This document shows positions 7,572 to 19,057 of a stretch of 64,000 bases of DNA, in pieces. The first letter of the stretch is position 1; each line of letters starts with the position of its first letter. Location: the NCBI RefSeq assembly GCF_036013645.1, contig NZ_CP107869.1, positions 9,734,001-9,798,000 of the forward strand. The letters are read 5' to 3'. The position numbers were made by a program, and so were the translations under genes. Source of the stretch: Streptomyces sp. NBC_00490 (GTDB lineage: Bacteria > Actinomycetota > Actinomycetes > Streptomycetales > Streptomycetaceae). The notes beneath the pieces are model-generated. The model searched no databases, was not told where the DNA came from, and was given only the letters and a program-made list of their open reading frames with translations.

Positions 7572-8945
7572 TCACTGGAACTGTGCGAAGAACCTCCAGA
7601 TCTCTCCCTTGGTCCAGGTGGTGACGCCGCTTTCGCCGGAGGAGCCGTCGACCGGACCGGGTATGTGGCCTCCGTCGAACGCGGCCCATTGGACCGGGTA
7701 TCCGGCACGGCAGCCCGAGTAGGTGGTGGTGATGTGGGTTCGGCTGCCCGGAGCGGGCTCGCGCGGACTCTGCGCGGTGCACCCGTTGTTGCGGACGAAT
7801 GTGTCGCGCAGGGAGCGCCCTTGCCCGATGTTGAGGACGTTGTCGCTGACTCCGTGGATCCCGAAGTAGGCGATGGGCTGGGTGCCGCCGCTGCATCCGC
7901 TGATCTGGGCGCCGGACATGACCGCGACGGCCCTGAAGACGTTGGCGCGGCTGCACGCGAGTGCGTAGCTCATACCGCCGCCCCAACTGAATCCCGTGGC
8001 GAAGCGCTGCGCCGGGTTGACACAGAGGCCGCCCTCGATGCGTCGGATCATGTCGTCGACGAAGGTGACGTCCTCACCGCCCGAGTTGGCCCAGCCGTTT
8101 CCCAGGCCCTGGGGGGCGACGAGGATGGCGCTGTTGTTGGACTGTTCCTGTTGGCCGTAGTAGGACCAGGCGGTCCCGCTCGTGCCGCCCGAGGAGATCT
8201 CGGCGGCGGTTCCGCCGCGCCAGTGGAACGCGAAGATCAGCCGGTAGCGGTGGCTGTTGTCGTAGTTGGCGGGGACCCTGAGGATGAAGCTGCGGCTCTT
8301 GCCGCCGCTCTGGATCGTGTGCGTACCGCTCGTCAGAGTCGGGGCGGTGCCGCATCCGCTGCCGTCACCGCCACCGGACGACAGCTTGACCATCTGCCAC
8401 TGCTGGTTGGCGCCGCCCCAGTCGGAGTACTGGACGACGTTGCCGCCGTCGGCGGTGGAGGCGCCCTGCACCTCCACCGCCTTGCCGCTGGTGCGGTTGA
8501 TCAGCCGGACGTAGCCCGCGTCGGAGTCCGCCAGGCGGAACTGCTGGTTGGCGCCGTTCTGGTCGGCCCACTGCTGGATCGCGGCACCGTCCGCGGTCGA
8601 GGCGCCGGCCACGTCGAGGACCTTGCCCGAGTGCCGGGCCTTGAGCCGGTAGAAGCCGCCGCCGGAGTCGACGAACTGCCACTGCTGGTTGGCTCCGTCG
8701 TGGCGCGTCCACTGGCTGACCCGCGCGCCGTCGGCGGTGGACGTGTCCGAGACGTCCAGCGCCTTGCCGCTGTTGCGGTTGACCAGGACGTACCAGGCAT
8801 TGGTGTCCACCGTCGCCGCCTGGGCGGGTGCCGGGTTCACCACGGCGAGCATGCCGATCGCGAGGGCCGCCGCCACCACGGCGGCGATCCGGGACCACCA
8901 GCGATGCCTTGGTGGAGGGGCGGGAGCCGCACCGTAGGTCTTCAT
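7572..8945 (-). CDS. Secreted CE1-type (feruloyl/acetyl-xylan) esterase with N-terminal CBM13
   Basis: A 457-residue secreted enzyme. Residues 1-43 form a Sec-type signal peptide (basic start, hydrophobic AAVVAAALAIGMLAVV, cleavage after AQA). Residues about 50-188 are a ricin-type trefoil (CBM13) with three QxW repeats (QQWQF, QQFRL, QQWQM). Residues about 200-457 are an alpha/beta-hydrolase of the polyhydroxybutyrate-depolymerase/feruloyl-esterase group: the nucleophile Ser near 320 in GFSWGGG, an Asp near 368 (HGVSDN) and His near 427 (FDGGHIPG). It should remove acyl substituents from xylan side chains outside the cell. It lies 31 bases downstream of the xylanase gene in the same direction and is probably co-transcribed. 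Whether the substrate is feruloyl or acetyl groups cannot be told from sequence. Confidence 0.88.
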   Translation of the reverse strand: MKTYGAAPAPPPRHRWWSRIAAVVAAALAIGMLAVVNPAPAQAATVDTNAWYVLVNRNSGKALDVSDTSTADGARVSQWTRHDGANQQWQFVDSGGGFYRLKARHSGKVLDVAGASTADGAAIQQWADQNGANQQFRLADSDAGYVRLINRTSGKAVEVQGASTADGGNVVQYSDWGGANQQWQMVKLSSGGGDGSGCGTAPTLTSGTHTIQSGGKSRSFILRVPANYDNSHRYRLIFAFHWRGGTAAEISSGGTSGTAWSYYGQQEQSNNSAILVAPQGLGNGWANSGGEDVTFVDDMIRRIEGGLCVNPAQRFATGFSWGGGMSYALACSRANVFRAVAVMSGAQISGCSGGTQPIAYFGIHGVSDNVLNIGQGRSLRDTFVRNNGCTAQSPREPAPGSRTHITTTYSGCRAGYPVQWAAFDGGHIPGPVDGSSGESGVTTWTKGEIWRFFAQFQ

Positions 8946-8976
8946 CGGTTCACCCTCTCGTTGGTAACAGGGGCCA

Positions 8977-10542
<1,566 letters not shown>

Positions 10543-10870
10543 TCAGGTGCCGTGTGGCGGGGCGGCGGCGTTTCGACACAGGCATGGGGTGCTCCATCGC
10601 GGCTCGATCGGGGGACCGTCACGCGCCATCGCGTACCTCTCCGACCGTGCGAAGAGCCAAGATGCGCTGGTGCGAACCTCACCGGAACGTGACGGGGTGG
10701 CGCAGGTGCTGTGGCGCGCGGATCTGTCGTGCAGCACAGATGGCCCAGAACCGCTGATGTTCGATATCCCGACCTGCAGCCGGTTTCTCGGGCGGGGGGT
10801 GATTGAAGGGATGATTGAGGCATTGATGATGGACCGTCAATACTCTCTGCAGAACAAATTTCGATTCTGC

Positions 10871-10887
10871 TTCCGAAACATTCGGAA
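10871..10887. promoter_or_regulatory. Palindromic operator candidate, xylan locus site 1
   Basis: TTCCGAAACATTCGGAA has perfect 7-bp arms around ACA. Its core CGAAACATTCG (10874-10884) matches site 2 at 10 of 11 positions. GAAA/TTTC-type palindromes are known in Streptomyces xylanase promoters; assignment here is by resemblance. Confidence 0.5.
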
Positions 10888-11058
10888 ATCGCGCCGTGAA
10901 CTGGCGAGCTGCCTCGAACGCCCCTGGACGCTTCTGATCGGCGTGGCGGCTCGTCAGGCTCCAGGAGGGAGGCGCTGTTTGTAGACAGATCGGCTACAGG
11001 CCTTGACCGGAAGCCCTCACATTCCTAGCTTGTGGCGTCGAAGCATCCGGGAATTCTT

Positions 11059-11069
11059 CGAAACTTTCG
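11059..11069. promoter_or_regulatory. Palindromic operator candidate, xylan locus site 2
   Basis: CGAAACTTTCG, 78 bases upstream of the arabinofuranosidase start codon, in a longer TTCGAAACTTTCGA context. Probably a repressor site for carbon-source control. Confidence 0.5.
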
Positions 11070-11146
11070 AGATGCCTCTGGCCCCTACACGTCCCCTCTG
11101 CGCTTCACCGGGGTCAACTCACCACGCCCCCAAAGGAGACCCTCTG

Positions 11147-12613
11147 ATGTGGTTTCGCCAACCGTCCCCGGTCCGCCTGAGACGCTTACTCGCCGTCCTC
11201 GCGCCCTTGCTGCTCCTGGCCACCTTCCTCGGTGCCCAGCCCGCCAGCGCGGCGAGCGTAGACCCCAACGCCTCGTATGTGCTGGTCAACCGCAACAGTG
11301 GCAAAGCCCTGGACGTCTACAACCTGGCGACCAGCGACGGCTCCCGCATCACCCAGTGGTCCAGGAACGATCAGGCCCAGCAGCAGTGGCAGTTCGTCGA
11401 TTCCGGTGGCGGCTACTACCGCATCAAGTCCCGCCACTCGGGCAAGGTGCTGGACCTCTACAACTGGTCCACCGCGAACGGCGGTTCGATCGTCCAGTGG
11501 ACCGACCTGAACGCCACCAACCAGCAGTGGCGGCTGGCCGACAGCTCGGACGGCTACGTGAGGCTCATCTCGCGCCACAGCAACAAGGCCCTCGAAGTGC
11601 AGGGCGCCTCGACCGCCGACAACGCGAACATCGTCCAGTACGACGACTGGGGCGGCACCAACCAGCAGTGGCAGCTCGTCAAGGTCGGCGCCGACACCCC
11701 CGGCACGTGTGATCTTCCGTCGACATACCGCTGGACGTCGACGGGCGCGCTGGCCCAGCCAAAGTCCGGGTGGGTCTCGCTCAAGGACTTCACCGTCGTC
11801 CCGTACAACGGCAGGCAACTCGTCTATGCGACGACGCACGACACGGGGACGAGTTGGGGTTCGATGAACTTCGGCCTGTTCACCAACTGGTCGGACATGG
11901 CCTCGGCCAGCCAGAACACGATGTCATCCTCCACCGTCGCGCCCACGCTCTTCTACTTCGCGCCGAAGAACATCTGGGTGCTCGCCTACCAGTGGGGCGG
12001 GACCGCCTTCTCCTACCGGACGTCGAGCGACCCCACCAACCCCAATGGCTGGTCATCCCCGCAGACGCTCTTCACCGGAAGCATCACCGGCTCCGGAACC
12101 GGACCCATCGACCAGACGCTCATCGCTGACGGCACCAACATGTACCTGTTCTTCGCCGGTGACAACGGCAAGATCTACCGGGCCAGCATGCCGATAGGGA
12201 ACTTCCCGGGCAACTTCGGCTCGTCGTACACGACGATCATGAGCGACACGACGAACAACCTGTTCGAAGCCCCGCAGGTCTACAAGCTCCAGGGGCAGAA
12301 CCGCTACCTCATGATCGTCGAGGCGATCGGCTCGCAAGGCCGGTACTTCCGCTCCTTCACGGCCACCAGCCTCAACGGCACCTGGACACCCCAGGCGGCG
12401 ACCGAGAGCAATCCCTTCGCCGGCAAGGCCAACAGCGGCGCCACCTGGACCAACGACATCAGCCATGGCGAACTGATCCGCACCAGCCCCGACCAGACCA
12501 TGACCGTCGATCCCTGCAACCTGCAGTTGCTCTACCAGGGACGCAGCCCCAGCTCGGGCGGTGACTACGGCCTCCTGCCCTACCGCCCCGGTCTGCTGAC
12601 ACTGCAGCGCTGA
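11147..12613 (+). CDS. Secreted alpha-L-arabinofuranosidase, GH62 with N-terminal CBM13
   Basis: A 488-residue secreted protein; the ATG at 11147 follows AAAGGAG. Residues 1-36 are a signal peptide ([17 protein letters not shown], cleavage ASA-A). Residues about 42-178 form a ricin-type CBM13 strikingly similar to that of the neighbouring esterase ([16 protein letters not shown] versus [15 protein letters not shown]), suggesting domain shuffling. The GH62 catalytic domain follows, with the conserved Asp near 214 (SLKDFTVV), Asp near 322 (GPIDQTL) and Glu near 374 (LFEAPQVYK). It removes arabinose side chains from arabinoxylan, complementing the divergent xylanase and esterase. The same domain order is known in Streptomyces coelicolor GH62 enzymes. 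Confidence 0.93.
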   Translation: MWFRQPSPVRLRRLLAVLAPLLLLATFLGAQPASAASVDPNASYVLVNRNSGKALDVYNLATSDGSRITQWSRNDQAQQQWQFVDSGGGYYRIKSRHSGKVLDLYNWSTANGGSIVQWTDLNATNQQWRLADSSDGYVRLISRHSNKALEVQGASTADNANIVQYDDWGGTNQQWQLVKVGADTPGTCDLPSTYRWTSTGALAQPKSGWVSLKDFTVVPYNGRQLVYATTHDTGTSWGSMNFGLFTNWSDMASASQNTMSSSTVAPTLFYFAPKNIWVLAYQWGGTAFSYRTSSDPTNPNGWSSPQTLFTGSITGSGTGPIDQTLIADGTNMYLFFAGDNGKIYRASMPIGNFPGNFGSSYTTIMSDTTNNLFEAPQVYKLQGQNRYLMIVEAIGSQGRYFRSFTATSLNGTWTPQAATESNPFAGKANSGATWTNDISHGELIRTSPDQTMTVDPCNLQLLYQGRSPSSGGDYGLLPYRPGLLTLQR

Positions 12614-12628
12614 CGGCACGACACGGAT

Positions 12629-12683
12629 CCGGCTCCGGCAGGGAGCCGGCAGGGCGGGCTCGCCGGTAGGCGAGCTCGCCCGC
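12629..12683 (+). terminator. Tandem hairpin terminator after the arabinofuranosidase
   Basis: An 8-bp CCGGCTCC/GGAGCCGG hairpin (12629-12649) followed by a second stem GCGGGC-TCGCC/GGCGA-GCCCGC (12654-12683). It lies between convergent genes. Confidence 0.65.
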
Positions 12684-12725
12684 GTGCTGCGCACTGCTGC
12701 CGGGGGTGCGGCCGTGGCCGTACCG

Positions 12726-13679
12726 TCAGCCCCGTCGGACCGCACCCAGTTGGGCCCGATGCAGGTCCGGGGCGGTGAATCGCTGCGCCACCGTGCGCAG
12801 GACGCGGGCCATCGCCTGGACGGGCGGGGTGGCGGGGCGTGCCGCGGCGCGGGCAAGGAGGATGCGGCGGGTGGGAGCCGGGACGTCGGAGGCGAACGGC
12901 AGGAGGCGTACGTCGCTGCGCCGGCTGGTGAGGGCCAGGCGCGGTGCGAGCGCGATACCGAGACCCGCGGCCACCATGGCCTGCGCCTCCTGGTAGTCGT
13001 GCGAGGAGTAGGCGATACGCGGTTCGAATCCCGCCTGGCGACAGCTTCGGCGCAGGACGTCGGCGACCGGGTGGTTGTCGGCGCGGATGATCCACTCCTG
13101 GTCGGCGAGATCGCCGAGGCGCACGGAGGGACGGGTGCGCAGGGGCGAGTCTGCGGGGACGACCAGCACCGTCGGGTCGTCCAGCAGGTGGGTGAGGACC
13201 AGCGCCGGATCGTCGAGGCGGTTCCATTCGTAGTCCCAGAGCAGCCCTTGGTCCACCTCGCCGGTGTGCAGCATCTCCCTGAGTTCCGCGAGGACTCCGG
13301 CGCGTACCTCGATACGGATCCCGGAATGGCGACGCCGGAAACGCGTGAGCGCCAGCGGGAGGAGGGACGCGCTCGCCGTGGGGAAGGAGCCGAGGCGCAA
13401 GGTGCCCTGGTCGAGGGCGGTGAAGGAGTCCAAGTCGGCCTGGGCGGCACGGAGTTCCCGGCGGATGGCGTGACCGCGTTCGGCCAGCGCGGCTCCCGCC
13501 GGTGTGGGGCGGATACCGCGTGGCAGCCGCTCGATGAGGGGCTGGCCCGCCTCCTGCTCCAGCAGGGACATCTGCTGGGAGGCAGCGGAGGTGGTCATGC
13601 CGAGGGCCTCCGCCGCGGCGGTGAGGGAACCGCGCTCGGCGGCCTCGGTGAGCAGCAGCAGGCGGCGGACGTTGAGCAT
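12726..13679 (-). CDS. LysR-family transcriptional regulator
   Basis: A 317-residue protein of normal LysR length. The N-terminal winged helix is clear (RRLLLLTEAAERGSLTAAAEALGMTTSAASQQMSLLEQEAGQPLIERLPRG, residues 5-55) and is followed by a substrate-binding fold (TLRLGSFPTASASLLP, VDQGLLWDYEW, MVAAGLGIALAPRLAL). It is divergent from the PrpF-type isomerase and MatC-type carrier genes, with about 170 bases between, so it is the probable activator of that pair; a TTTAGCTGAGCTAAA dyad-like sequence sits right at its start codon (13687-13703) and could be the operator. Confidence 0.9.
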   Translation of the reverse strand: MLNVRRLLLLTEAAERGSLTAAAEALGMTTSAASQQMSLLEQEAGQPLIERLPRGIRPTPAGAALAERGHAIRRELRAAQADLDSFTALDQGTLRLGSFPTASASLLPLALTRFRRRHSGIRIEVRAGVLAELREMLHTGEVDQGLLWDYEWNRLDDPALVLTHLLDDPTVLVVPADSPLRTRPSVRLGDLADQEWIIRADNHPVADVLRRSCRQAGFEPRIAYSSHDYQEAQAMVAAGLGIALAPRLALTSRRSDVRLLPFASDVPAPTRRILLARAAARPATPPVQAMARVLRTVAQRFTAPDLHRAQLGAVRRG

Positions 13680-13851
13680 GGCAACGACTTTAGCTGAGCT
13701 AAACCCAGGTGAAGCGAACTGCGATTGTTCCGAAGTCGTGCCTCTGCGAAGGTCTCCGCAATCGCCGAGCGGCGCACCGGTTCGCAGTGCGCCGGCATCC
13801 GCCGCCTCGGCCCCTTTCCCTCCCTCCGTTCATCCAGGAAGAGCCTCAGAC

Positions 13852-14967
13852 GTGCACATTCCCGCGACCCTGGTGCGTGGCGGCACAAGCAAGTGCTGGC
13901 TGTTCAACCAGGTCGATGTCCCTGCCGACCGTGACGCCCTCGAAAGGCTGCTCGTCGCCGCGTACGGCGCCACCGACCCCGTGGAGCTGGACGGGGTCGG
14001 CGGCGCGACCCCCACCACCTCGAAAGCGGCCGTGGTCAGCGCCTCACCCGAGCCCGGCGTCGACATCGACTACCTGTTCGCTCAAGTCGGTATCGGGACC
14101 GGCTCGGTGGAGTGGACGAGCAACTGCGGCAACTGCGCCACCGGCGTAGCCCTGTACGCGGTCGCCAAAGGCCTCATTCCGGTCACCGGCGACGGGACGC
14201 GCGTGGTGATGCGCAACACCAATACCGGCGCGCTCCTCGAAGGGATCGTCGACACCTCCGGAGGCATGGTGCGCCACTTCGGCCGCCAGACGGTACCCGG
14301 CACCCGGGCCGGCGGGGTCGCGGTCGGTCTCACCTTCCGCGACCCCGCCGCCACCACCGCCCTTCTGCTGCCCACCGGCCGGAGCGCCCAGGACCTGCGG
14401 ATCGGCGCCACCGAGCCGGTACGCGTGAGCATGGTGACCGCAGGAGCCCCGGTCGTCCTCGTCGACGCCGCCGGCGCCGGGCGCACCGGTGCCGAGTCAC
14501 TGGAGCGGATGAGCGCGGACGTCCCTTGGCTGCGCACCGTCCGCCACACCGCGGCACCTCTGATGGGGCTGCTCCAGCCGGGCGGGGAACCCGGCGACGC
14601 GGTGCCCAAGGTGGGCCTGGTCGGCCCGCCGGTGCCGTACACCACCACCCTCGGTGAACGGATCGGCGCCGAGGACTACGACGTGTCGGTACGCATGCTC
14701 ACCATGAACGCCCCGCACCCCGCCATCGGCCTGACCTCAGCCGTCGCCGTCGCGGCGGCCGGACTGGTGGAAGGATCCGTGGTCTCCCGGACCACGGGCG
14801 GCCCGACCGACGAATGGCTGCGCCTCGGCACGCCCGCCGGCGTCATCGCGGTCCGCTGCACCGAGGTGAGGGACGGCCTGCCGCACCGGGTCACCGTGCA
14901 ACGTGCCGCTCGTCTGCTCGCCGACGCCCGCATCTACGTACCGGAAGCAGGCACGCAAGCCGCCTGA
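13852..14967 (+). CDS. PrpF-family isomerase (2-methylaconitate / 4-oxalomesaconate type)
   Basis: A 371-residue protein starting at GTG 13852 behind AGGAAGAG. The N-terminal HIPATLVRGGTSK and internal SNCGNCATGVALYAV are the hallmarks of the PrpF/DUF453 family of cofactor-independent tricarboxylate isomerases with a diaminopimelate-epimerase-like fold; the Cys of the second motif and Lys of RGGTSK are the expected active-site residues. Methylcitrate-cycle genes (prpC, acnD) are absent nearby; instead a dicarboxylate-type carrier follows by 106 bases and a LysR regulator is divergent. I therefore infer an aconitate-like or oxalomesaconate-like substrate taken up from outside rather than propionate breakdown. 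Confidence 0.85.
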   Translation: MHIPATLVRGGTSKCWLFNQVDVPADRDALERLLVAAYGATDPVELDGVGGATPTTSKAAVVSASPEPGVDIDYLFAQVGIGTGSVEWTSNCGNCATGVALYAVAKGLIPVTGDGTRVVMRNTNTGALLEGIVDTSGGMVRHFGRQTVPGTRAGGVAVGLTFRDPAATTALLLPTGRSAQDLRIGATEPVRVSMVTAGAPVVLVDAAGAGRTGAESLERMSADVPWLRTVRHTAAPLMGLLQPGGEPGDAVPKVGLVGPPVPYTTTLGERIGAEDYDVSVRMLTMNAPHPAIGLTSAVAVAAAGLVEGSVVSRTTGGPTDEWLRLGTPAGVIAVRCTEVRDGLPHRVTVQRAARLLADARIYVPEAGTQAA

Positions 14968-15073
14968 ACCGCGACACGCCACACCTCGGTCACACCGGCT
15001 CCCCGCCCACCGGACCGGAACACCCTCGCGCCCTCGGGCGCGCCACCCCGTCCCCACCGCACCAAGGACAAAG

Positions 15074-16327
15074 ATGTCTGCTGAAGTGATCTCCATAGGC
15101 GCCCTGTTGGTGATGTTCGTGGTCGGCACCATGCTGCCGATCAACCTGGGCATCCTCGCCTTCGTCGCCACCTTCACGGTCGGGACCGCCTCACTCGGCC
15201 TCACCGAGGACGAGATCTTCGAGGGGTTCCCGGCGAAGCTCTTCGTCACCATCGTCGGGGTCACGTACCTGTTCTCCGTCGCCCGTCGCAACGGCACCAT
15301 CGACTGGCTCGTCGCCGCCGGCGTGAGGCTGGTACGCGGCAAGGTCGCGCTGATCCCCTGGGTGCTGTTCCTGGTCGCCGCCCTGCTGACGGCGTTCGGT
15401 ACGTTCACCCCGGCCGCGGTCGCGATCCTCGCGCCGATCGGCATGAACTTCGCCTACCGCTACCAGCTCAACCCACTGGTCGTCGGCATGATGGTGATCA
15501 GCGGCGGACACGCCGGCGCGTTCTCCCCGCTGGCCGTCTCCGGTGCCCTCGTCCTCGGCCTCGTCGACCAGGCAGATCTGCATGTCTCCGCCGTGGCGCT
15601 GTTCAGCGCCAGCTTCCTGATCAACCTGGTTCTCTCGATCCTCACCTACGCCCTCCTCGCCAAGCGTCCCGCCCCGCTGGCCGAGGGCGCGCCGAAGGCA
15701 GCCGACGACGAGCACCTCGCCGTCTCCGGCAGGCCCGACTGGCGGCAATGGCTCACGCTCGCCTGCCTGATGGCCCTCGTCGTCGGCGCGCTCGGCTTTC
15801 ACCTGGAGATCGGTTTCCTCGCGCTGGCTGCCGGTGCGCTGCTGGCCCTGGTGGACATGAAGCGGCAGGAGAAGGCCGTGGACGGCGTCAGCTGGTCCAC
15901 TCTGCTTCTGGTCGCGGGCATGATGACGTACATCGCGATGCTGGAGAAGGCCGGCATCATCGAGGAGATCTCCGCCCACGCCGCGGGCCTCGGCGCCCCG
16001 GTCGTCGTCGCCCTGCTGCTGTGCTTCACCGTCGCCATCACCTCCGCCTTCGCCTCCTCCACCGCGATCCTCACAGCGATCATCCCCATCGCCGTACCGC
16101 TGCTCCTCGCCAGCCACCTCAGCGCCGCCGGACTCATCGCCGCGCTCGCCGTCTCCACGACGATCGTCGACACCTCTCCCTTCTCTACCAACGGAGCCCT
16201 CGTCCTCAGCAACGCCCGTGGGGTGGACACCCGCCGCTTCTACCGCCAGGTCATCGGCTACACCAGCGGAATCGTCGCCCTCGGCCCGGTCGTCGCCTGG
16301 GGCGCCCTGGTTCTGCCCTGGTCATAA
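15074..16327 (+). CDS. Dicarboxylate carrier, MatC/SLC13-like
   Basis: A 417-residue polytopic membrane protein with about eleven hydrophobic segments (for example ISIGALLVMFVVGTML, ILAFVATFTVGTASLGL, LIPWVLFLVAALLTAFG). Signatures resembling the MatC N-terminal domain and ion-transporter superfamily include SGGHAGAFSPLAVSG and the C-terminal FASSTAILTAIIPIAVPLL with TTIVDTSPFSTNGAL. It probably imports a di- or tricarboxylate that the upstream PrpF-type isomerase acts on. The ATG at 15074 follows AAGGA. Co-directional with and likely co-transcribed with the isomerase gene. Confidence 0.82.
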   Translation: MSAEVISIGALLVMFVVGTMLPINLGILAFVATFTVGTASLGLTEDEIFEGFPAKLFVTIVGVTYLFSVARRNGTIDWLVAAGVRLVRGKVALIPWVLFLVAALLTAFGTFTPAAVAILAPIGMNFAYRYQLNPLVVGMMVISGGHAGAFSPLAVSGALVLGLVDQADLHVSAVALFSASFLINLVLSILTYALLAKRPAPLAEGAPKAADDEHLAVSGRPDWRQWLTLACLMALVVGALGFHLEIGFLALAAGALLALVDMKRQEKAVDGVSWSTLLLVAGMMTYIAMLEKAGIIEEISAHAAGLGAPVVVALLLCFTVAITSAFASSTAILTAIIPIAVPLLLASHLSAAGLIAALAVSTTIVDTSPFSTNGALVLSNARGVDTRRFYRQVIGYTSGIVALGPVVAWGALVLPWS

Positions 16328-16524
16328 CGCAAAGACCGACGACGGGCGGCGGGGCATGTCGTAGTTGGCGGCGAGGGCGGGGGAGGACCAGCCGGCCGGG
16401 CTCATCGCAGCGCACCCCGGCTCAACAGCAGAGCAGGCCGCCGGAGTTGTACGACGCGATCGTGGAGGGGGGCGGTGACCGGCCATGTCCCTCGGACGAC
16501 TATGAGCCGCCCTGACCCTCACGG

Positions 16525-17772
16525 TCACGCCGCTTCCTTGAGGGGCACACCCTCGGGCACAGGGGGCTGGCGTCGCGGCATGAACAGCATCGTCGCGGCG
16601 GCCAGTGCCACGGTGACGCAGCACAGGTTCATCATCGTCACGACGCCCAGCGCCTCACTCAGCAGCGAACCGGCCAGCATGCCCGACAGGGAGGCTGCCG
16701 CCTGGAGAAAACCGTTGGTGGCGCTGACTCTGCCCAGTACGGCGTCAGGGGTGTGACGTGCGACAAACGTCCCGCTCGTGATGCCGAAGCAGACCATGGG
16801 CGCCCCGATGGTGAAGAACAGTACGGCGCTCCACCCGATCACCGGGGTGTTGAACGTCGCGGCGAAGGCCACAGCGAGCGCTGCGAGGGAACCCACCAGC
16901 ACCGTGCGGTCGGAGAGCTTCCGCGTGAGGGCGCGGTTGAGCGGCACCCCGAGCAGGAACCCCGCACCGAAAGCTCCGAAGAGCAGCCCGAGGATCTGCG
17001 GTGAGGCGTGCAGGACCCGGTCCATGTACGGGATGAGGCCGACGTTCACGGCGGACGTGGCGACCGCGAAGAGAGCACCGGCTGCCGCCAGCGCCGTCAG
17101 CCACGGGCTGTCGCGTATGTGCGCGACTCCCTCGCGGATCTCGGCGACCAGTCTGCGTACCCGTCCGTGTTCCGCCTCGGTGTCTCGGCGCTCGGTCGTT
17201 GGCGGCCGATAGCGGACCATCGTGAGGCACAGTGCCGAACACGCGTAGCTGAGCGCGTCGATGGCCACGACTGCCGTGAAACCCAGGCTGCCGTACACGA
17301 CTCCGCCCAGCGGGCCGCCGACGAGCCGGATGGAGCCGACGATCAGGGCGCTCAGGGAGTTCGCCGCATGGAGGTCACCGTCGCGGCCGACCAGTTGTGG
17401 GAGAAGAGCGGAGGAGGCCGGGGAGAACAGCTGGCTCAGGGCCGATTCCAGAACCAACGCGACGTAGATCAGCCACACTTCGTCCGGACCGTCCACCCAC
17501 AGCATCAGCGAGACCGCCACCATGCGCATCAGGTCCGCGGCGATCATGACACGCAGCCGGTTCCAGCGGTCGACGAGCGCGCCGGCGAGCGGGCCGAGGA
17601 CCAGCGCCGGGACCGTTCCCGCGGCCAACGAGAAACCCGACGCCATGGCGGAGCCGGTCAACTCCAGGACGTAGTACGGGTCCGCGAGGAGCAGGAACCA
17701 GTCGCCGAGGCTGGACAGCAGTTGACCGGACGCGAGAAGCCGGTAGTTCCGGATCCGCAACACACTGAACAA
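16525..17772 (-). CDS. Major facilitator superfamily exporter
   Basis: A 415-residue protein with twelve predicted membrane segments. It starts FSVLRIRNYRLLASGQLLSSLGDW, the standard opening of the enterobactin/macrolide-exporter-like MFS group, and has the loop 2-3 motif GALVDRWNRLRVMIAADLMR. The start is a TTG at 17772 behind AAGGGA. Function is probably drug or siderophore efflux, substrate unknown. Monocistronic; divergent from the esterase-like gene, convergent with the MatC-type carrier. The 197 bases between 16328 and 16524 hold nothing recognisable. Confidence 0.88.
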   Translation of the reverse strand: MFSVLRIRNYRLLASGQLLSSLGDWFLLLADPYYVLELTGSAMASGFSLAAGTVPALVLGPLAGALVDRWNRLRVMIAADLMRMVAVSLMLWVDGPDEVWLIYVALVLESALSQLFSPASSALLPQLVGRDGDLHAANSLSALIVGSIRLVGGPLGGVVYGSLGFTAVVAIDALSYACSALCLTMVRYRPPTTERRDTEAEHGRVRRLVAEIREGVAHIRDSPWLTALAAAGALFAVATSAVNVGLIPYMDRVLHASPQILGLLFGAFGAGFLLGVPLNRALTRKLSDRTVLVGSLAALAVAFAATFNTPVIGWSAVLFFTIGAPMVCFGITSGTFVARHTPDAVLGRVSATNGFLQAAASLSGMLAGSLLSEALGVVTMMNLCCVTVALAAATMLFMPRRQPPVPEGVPLKEAA

Positions 17773-18006
17773 GGCGGTCCCTTCGGGATGGAGGCCAGGC
17801 CCGGTCCGGCACCTGGTACGTCAGGCATTCGCGCGGCTTCGATCCCGGTCACCAGAAGGCGGCCGTGCACCTCGCTGGAAGCGCTTCAAGAAACGTACGG
17901 GATGTACAGAACGTAAGAAACATGGCTCGGCTCATGAGGTTCCCAGCGGGTGCGGCGTCGGCTAAACCCTTTGAGACGGTTCACGATCTCTCTTAGGTTG
18001 GCCCGG

Positions 18007-18891
18007 GTGACGATCGAGGTGCCCTACCAGCCCATTCCGGTTGACCAGTCGGACGTTCGCTACGTCCACGGTCCCGACTCGGCTCGTCAGCCGGACGTGC
18101 CCGTCGGGGAGACGACCGCGTTCGACTGGAACGACAGCGCGGTCTATCCGGGCACGTCACGGAAGTTCTGGGTCCATGTGCCCGCGCGGTACGACCCCGC
18201 CGAGCCGGCGTCGCTGATGGTGTTCCAGGACGGTTGGTGGTACCTGGACCCCGGTGGGGAGGTCCGCGGCGCGACGGTCCTGGACAACCTCGTCCACCGC
18301 GGGGACATCCCGGTCACTATCGGCGTGTTCGTCGACCCTGGCGTCTTTCCCGACGCTGGGAATGCGAAGAACCGCAACACCGAGTACGACGCGTACGACG
18401 ATTCGTACGTCCGCTTCCTCCTGAACGAGATCATCCCCGAGGTCAGGAAGCACTACGCGATCGCCGAGGACCCCGATCGGTGGGGCATCTGCGGTGGCAG
18501 CAGCGGCGGCAACTGCGCCTTCACCGCAGCGTGGCTTCGCCCGGACAAGTTCCGCCGCGTCATCGGGTACCTGTCCAGCTTCGCGCAGATGCCGGACGGC
18601 AACCCGTACCCCGACGCCGTTGCCCGCGTTCCCCGCAAGCCGCTGCGGATCTTCCTGCAGGCCGGCCATCGTGACCTGCGCTGGAACGAGCCCGAGGCGA
18701 ACTGGCTCGCCGACAACTTGCGTGTCGCGGCAGCGCTCGCAGAGGCCGGCTACGACTTCCGCCTCGTCCTGGGTGATGGCGGCCACAACCCCAACCACGG
18801 TGGCGTCCTGCTCCCCGACGCCTTGCGCTGGTTGTGGCGATCCGATGATCGACACGACCAGGCGGTGGCATCGGGCGGAGCGACTTCGTAG
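18007..18891 (+). CDS. Alpha/beta-hydrolase esterase (enterochelin-esterase/CE1-like)
   Basis: A 294-residue protein without signal peptide. Motifs: RKFWVHVPARYDPAEPASLMVFQDG (beta strand and oxyanion region), RYFLL-type NEIIPEVRKHYAIAEDPDRWGICGGSSGGNCAF with the nucleophile Ser in GGSSGGN, LRIFLQAGHRDLRW, and GDGGHNPNHGG with the catalytic His. This matches the esterase D/Fes-like group that includes trilactone siderophore esterases. The GTG start at 18007 lacks a strong ribosome site; a start at 17950 would add 19 residues. Divergent from an MFS exporter of the enterobactin-exporter-like group, so a siderophore role is conceivable but unproven. Confidence 0.82.
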   Translation: MTIEVPYQPIPVDQSDVRYVHGPDSARQPDVPVGETTAFDWNDSAVYPGTSRKFWVHVPARYDPAEPASLMVFQDGWWYLDPGGEVRGATVLDNLVHRGDIPVTIGVFVDPGVFPDAGNAKNRNTEYDAYDDSYVRFLLNEIIPEVRKHYAIAEDPDRWGICGGSSGGNCAFTAAWLRPDKFRRVIGYLSSFAQMPDGNPYPDAVARVPRKPLRIFLQAGHRDLRWNEPEANWLADNLRVAAALAEAGYDFRLVLGDGGHNPNHGGVLLPDALRWLWRSDDRHDQAVASGGATS

Positions 18892-19057
18892 AAGGGGCCG
18901 TCCCGGATCAGGGCCCACAGGGCGCTGACTCTGCGGCGGGCGACGGCGTTCGCGGTCCTCTTGAGGGCCGGCGCGGTCGGGGCGTCAATGTCCGGCCCAG
19001 GGGCAGCGGCCCGCACGTCGACTCTGTCGGACCACGACTCGCCGTGGACGGGGGATG

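Noticed and set aside
13019..13031. GGTTCGAATCC resembling a tRNA T-loop
   Set aside because: It lies in the middle of the clearly coding LysR gene and no cloverleaf is possible.
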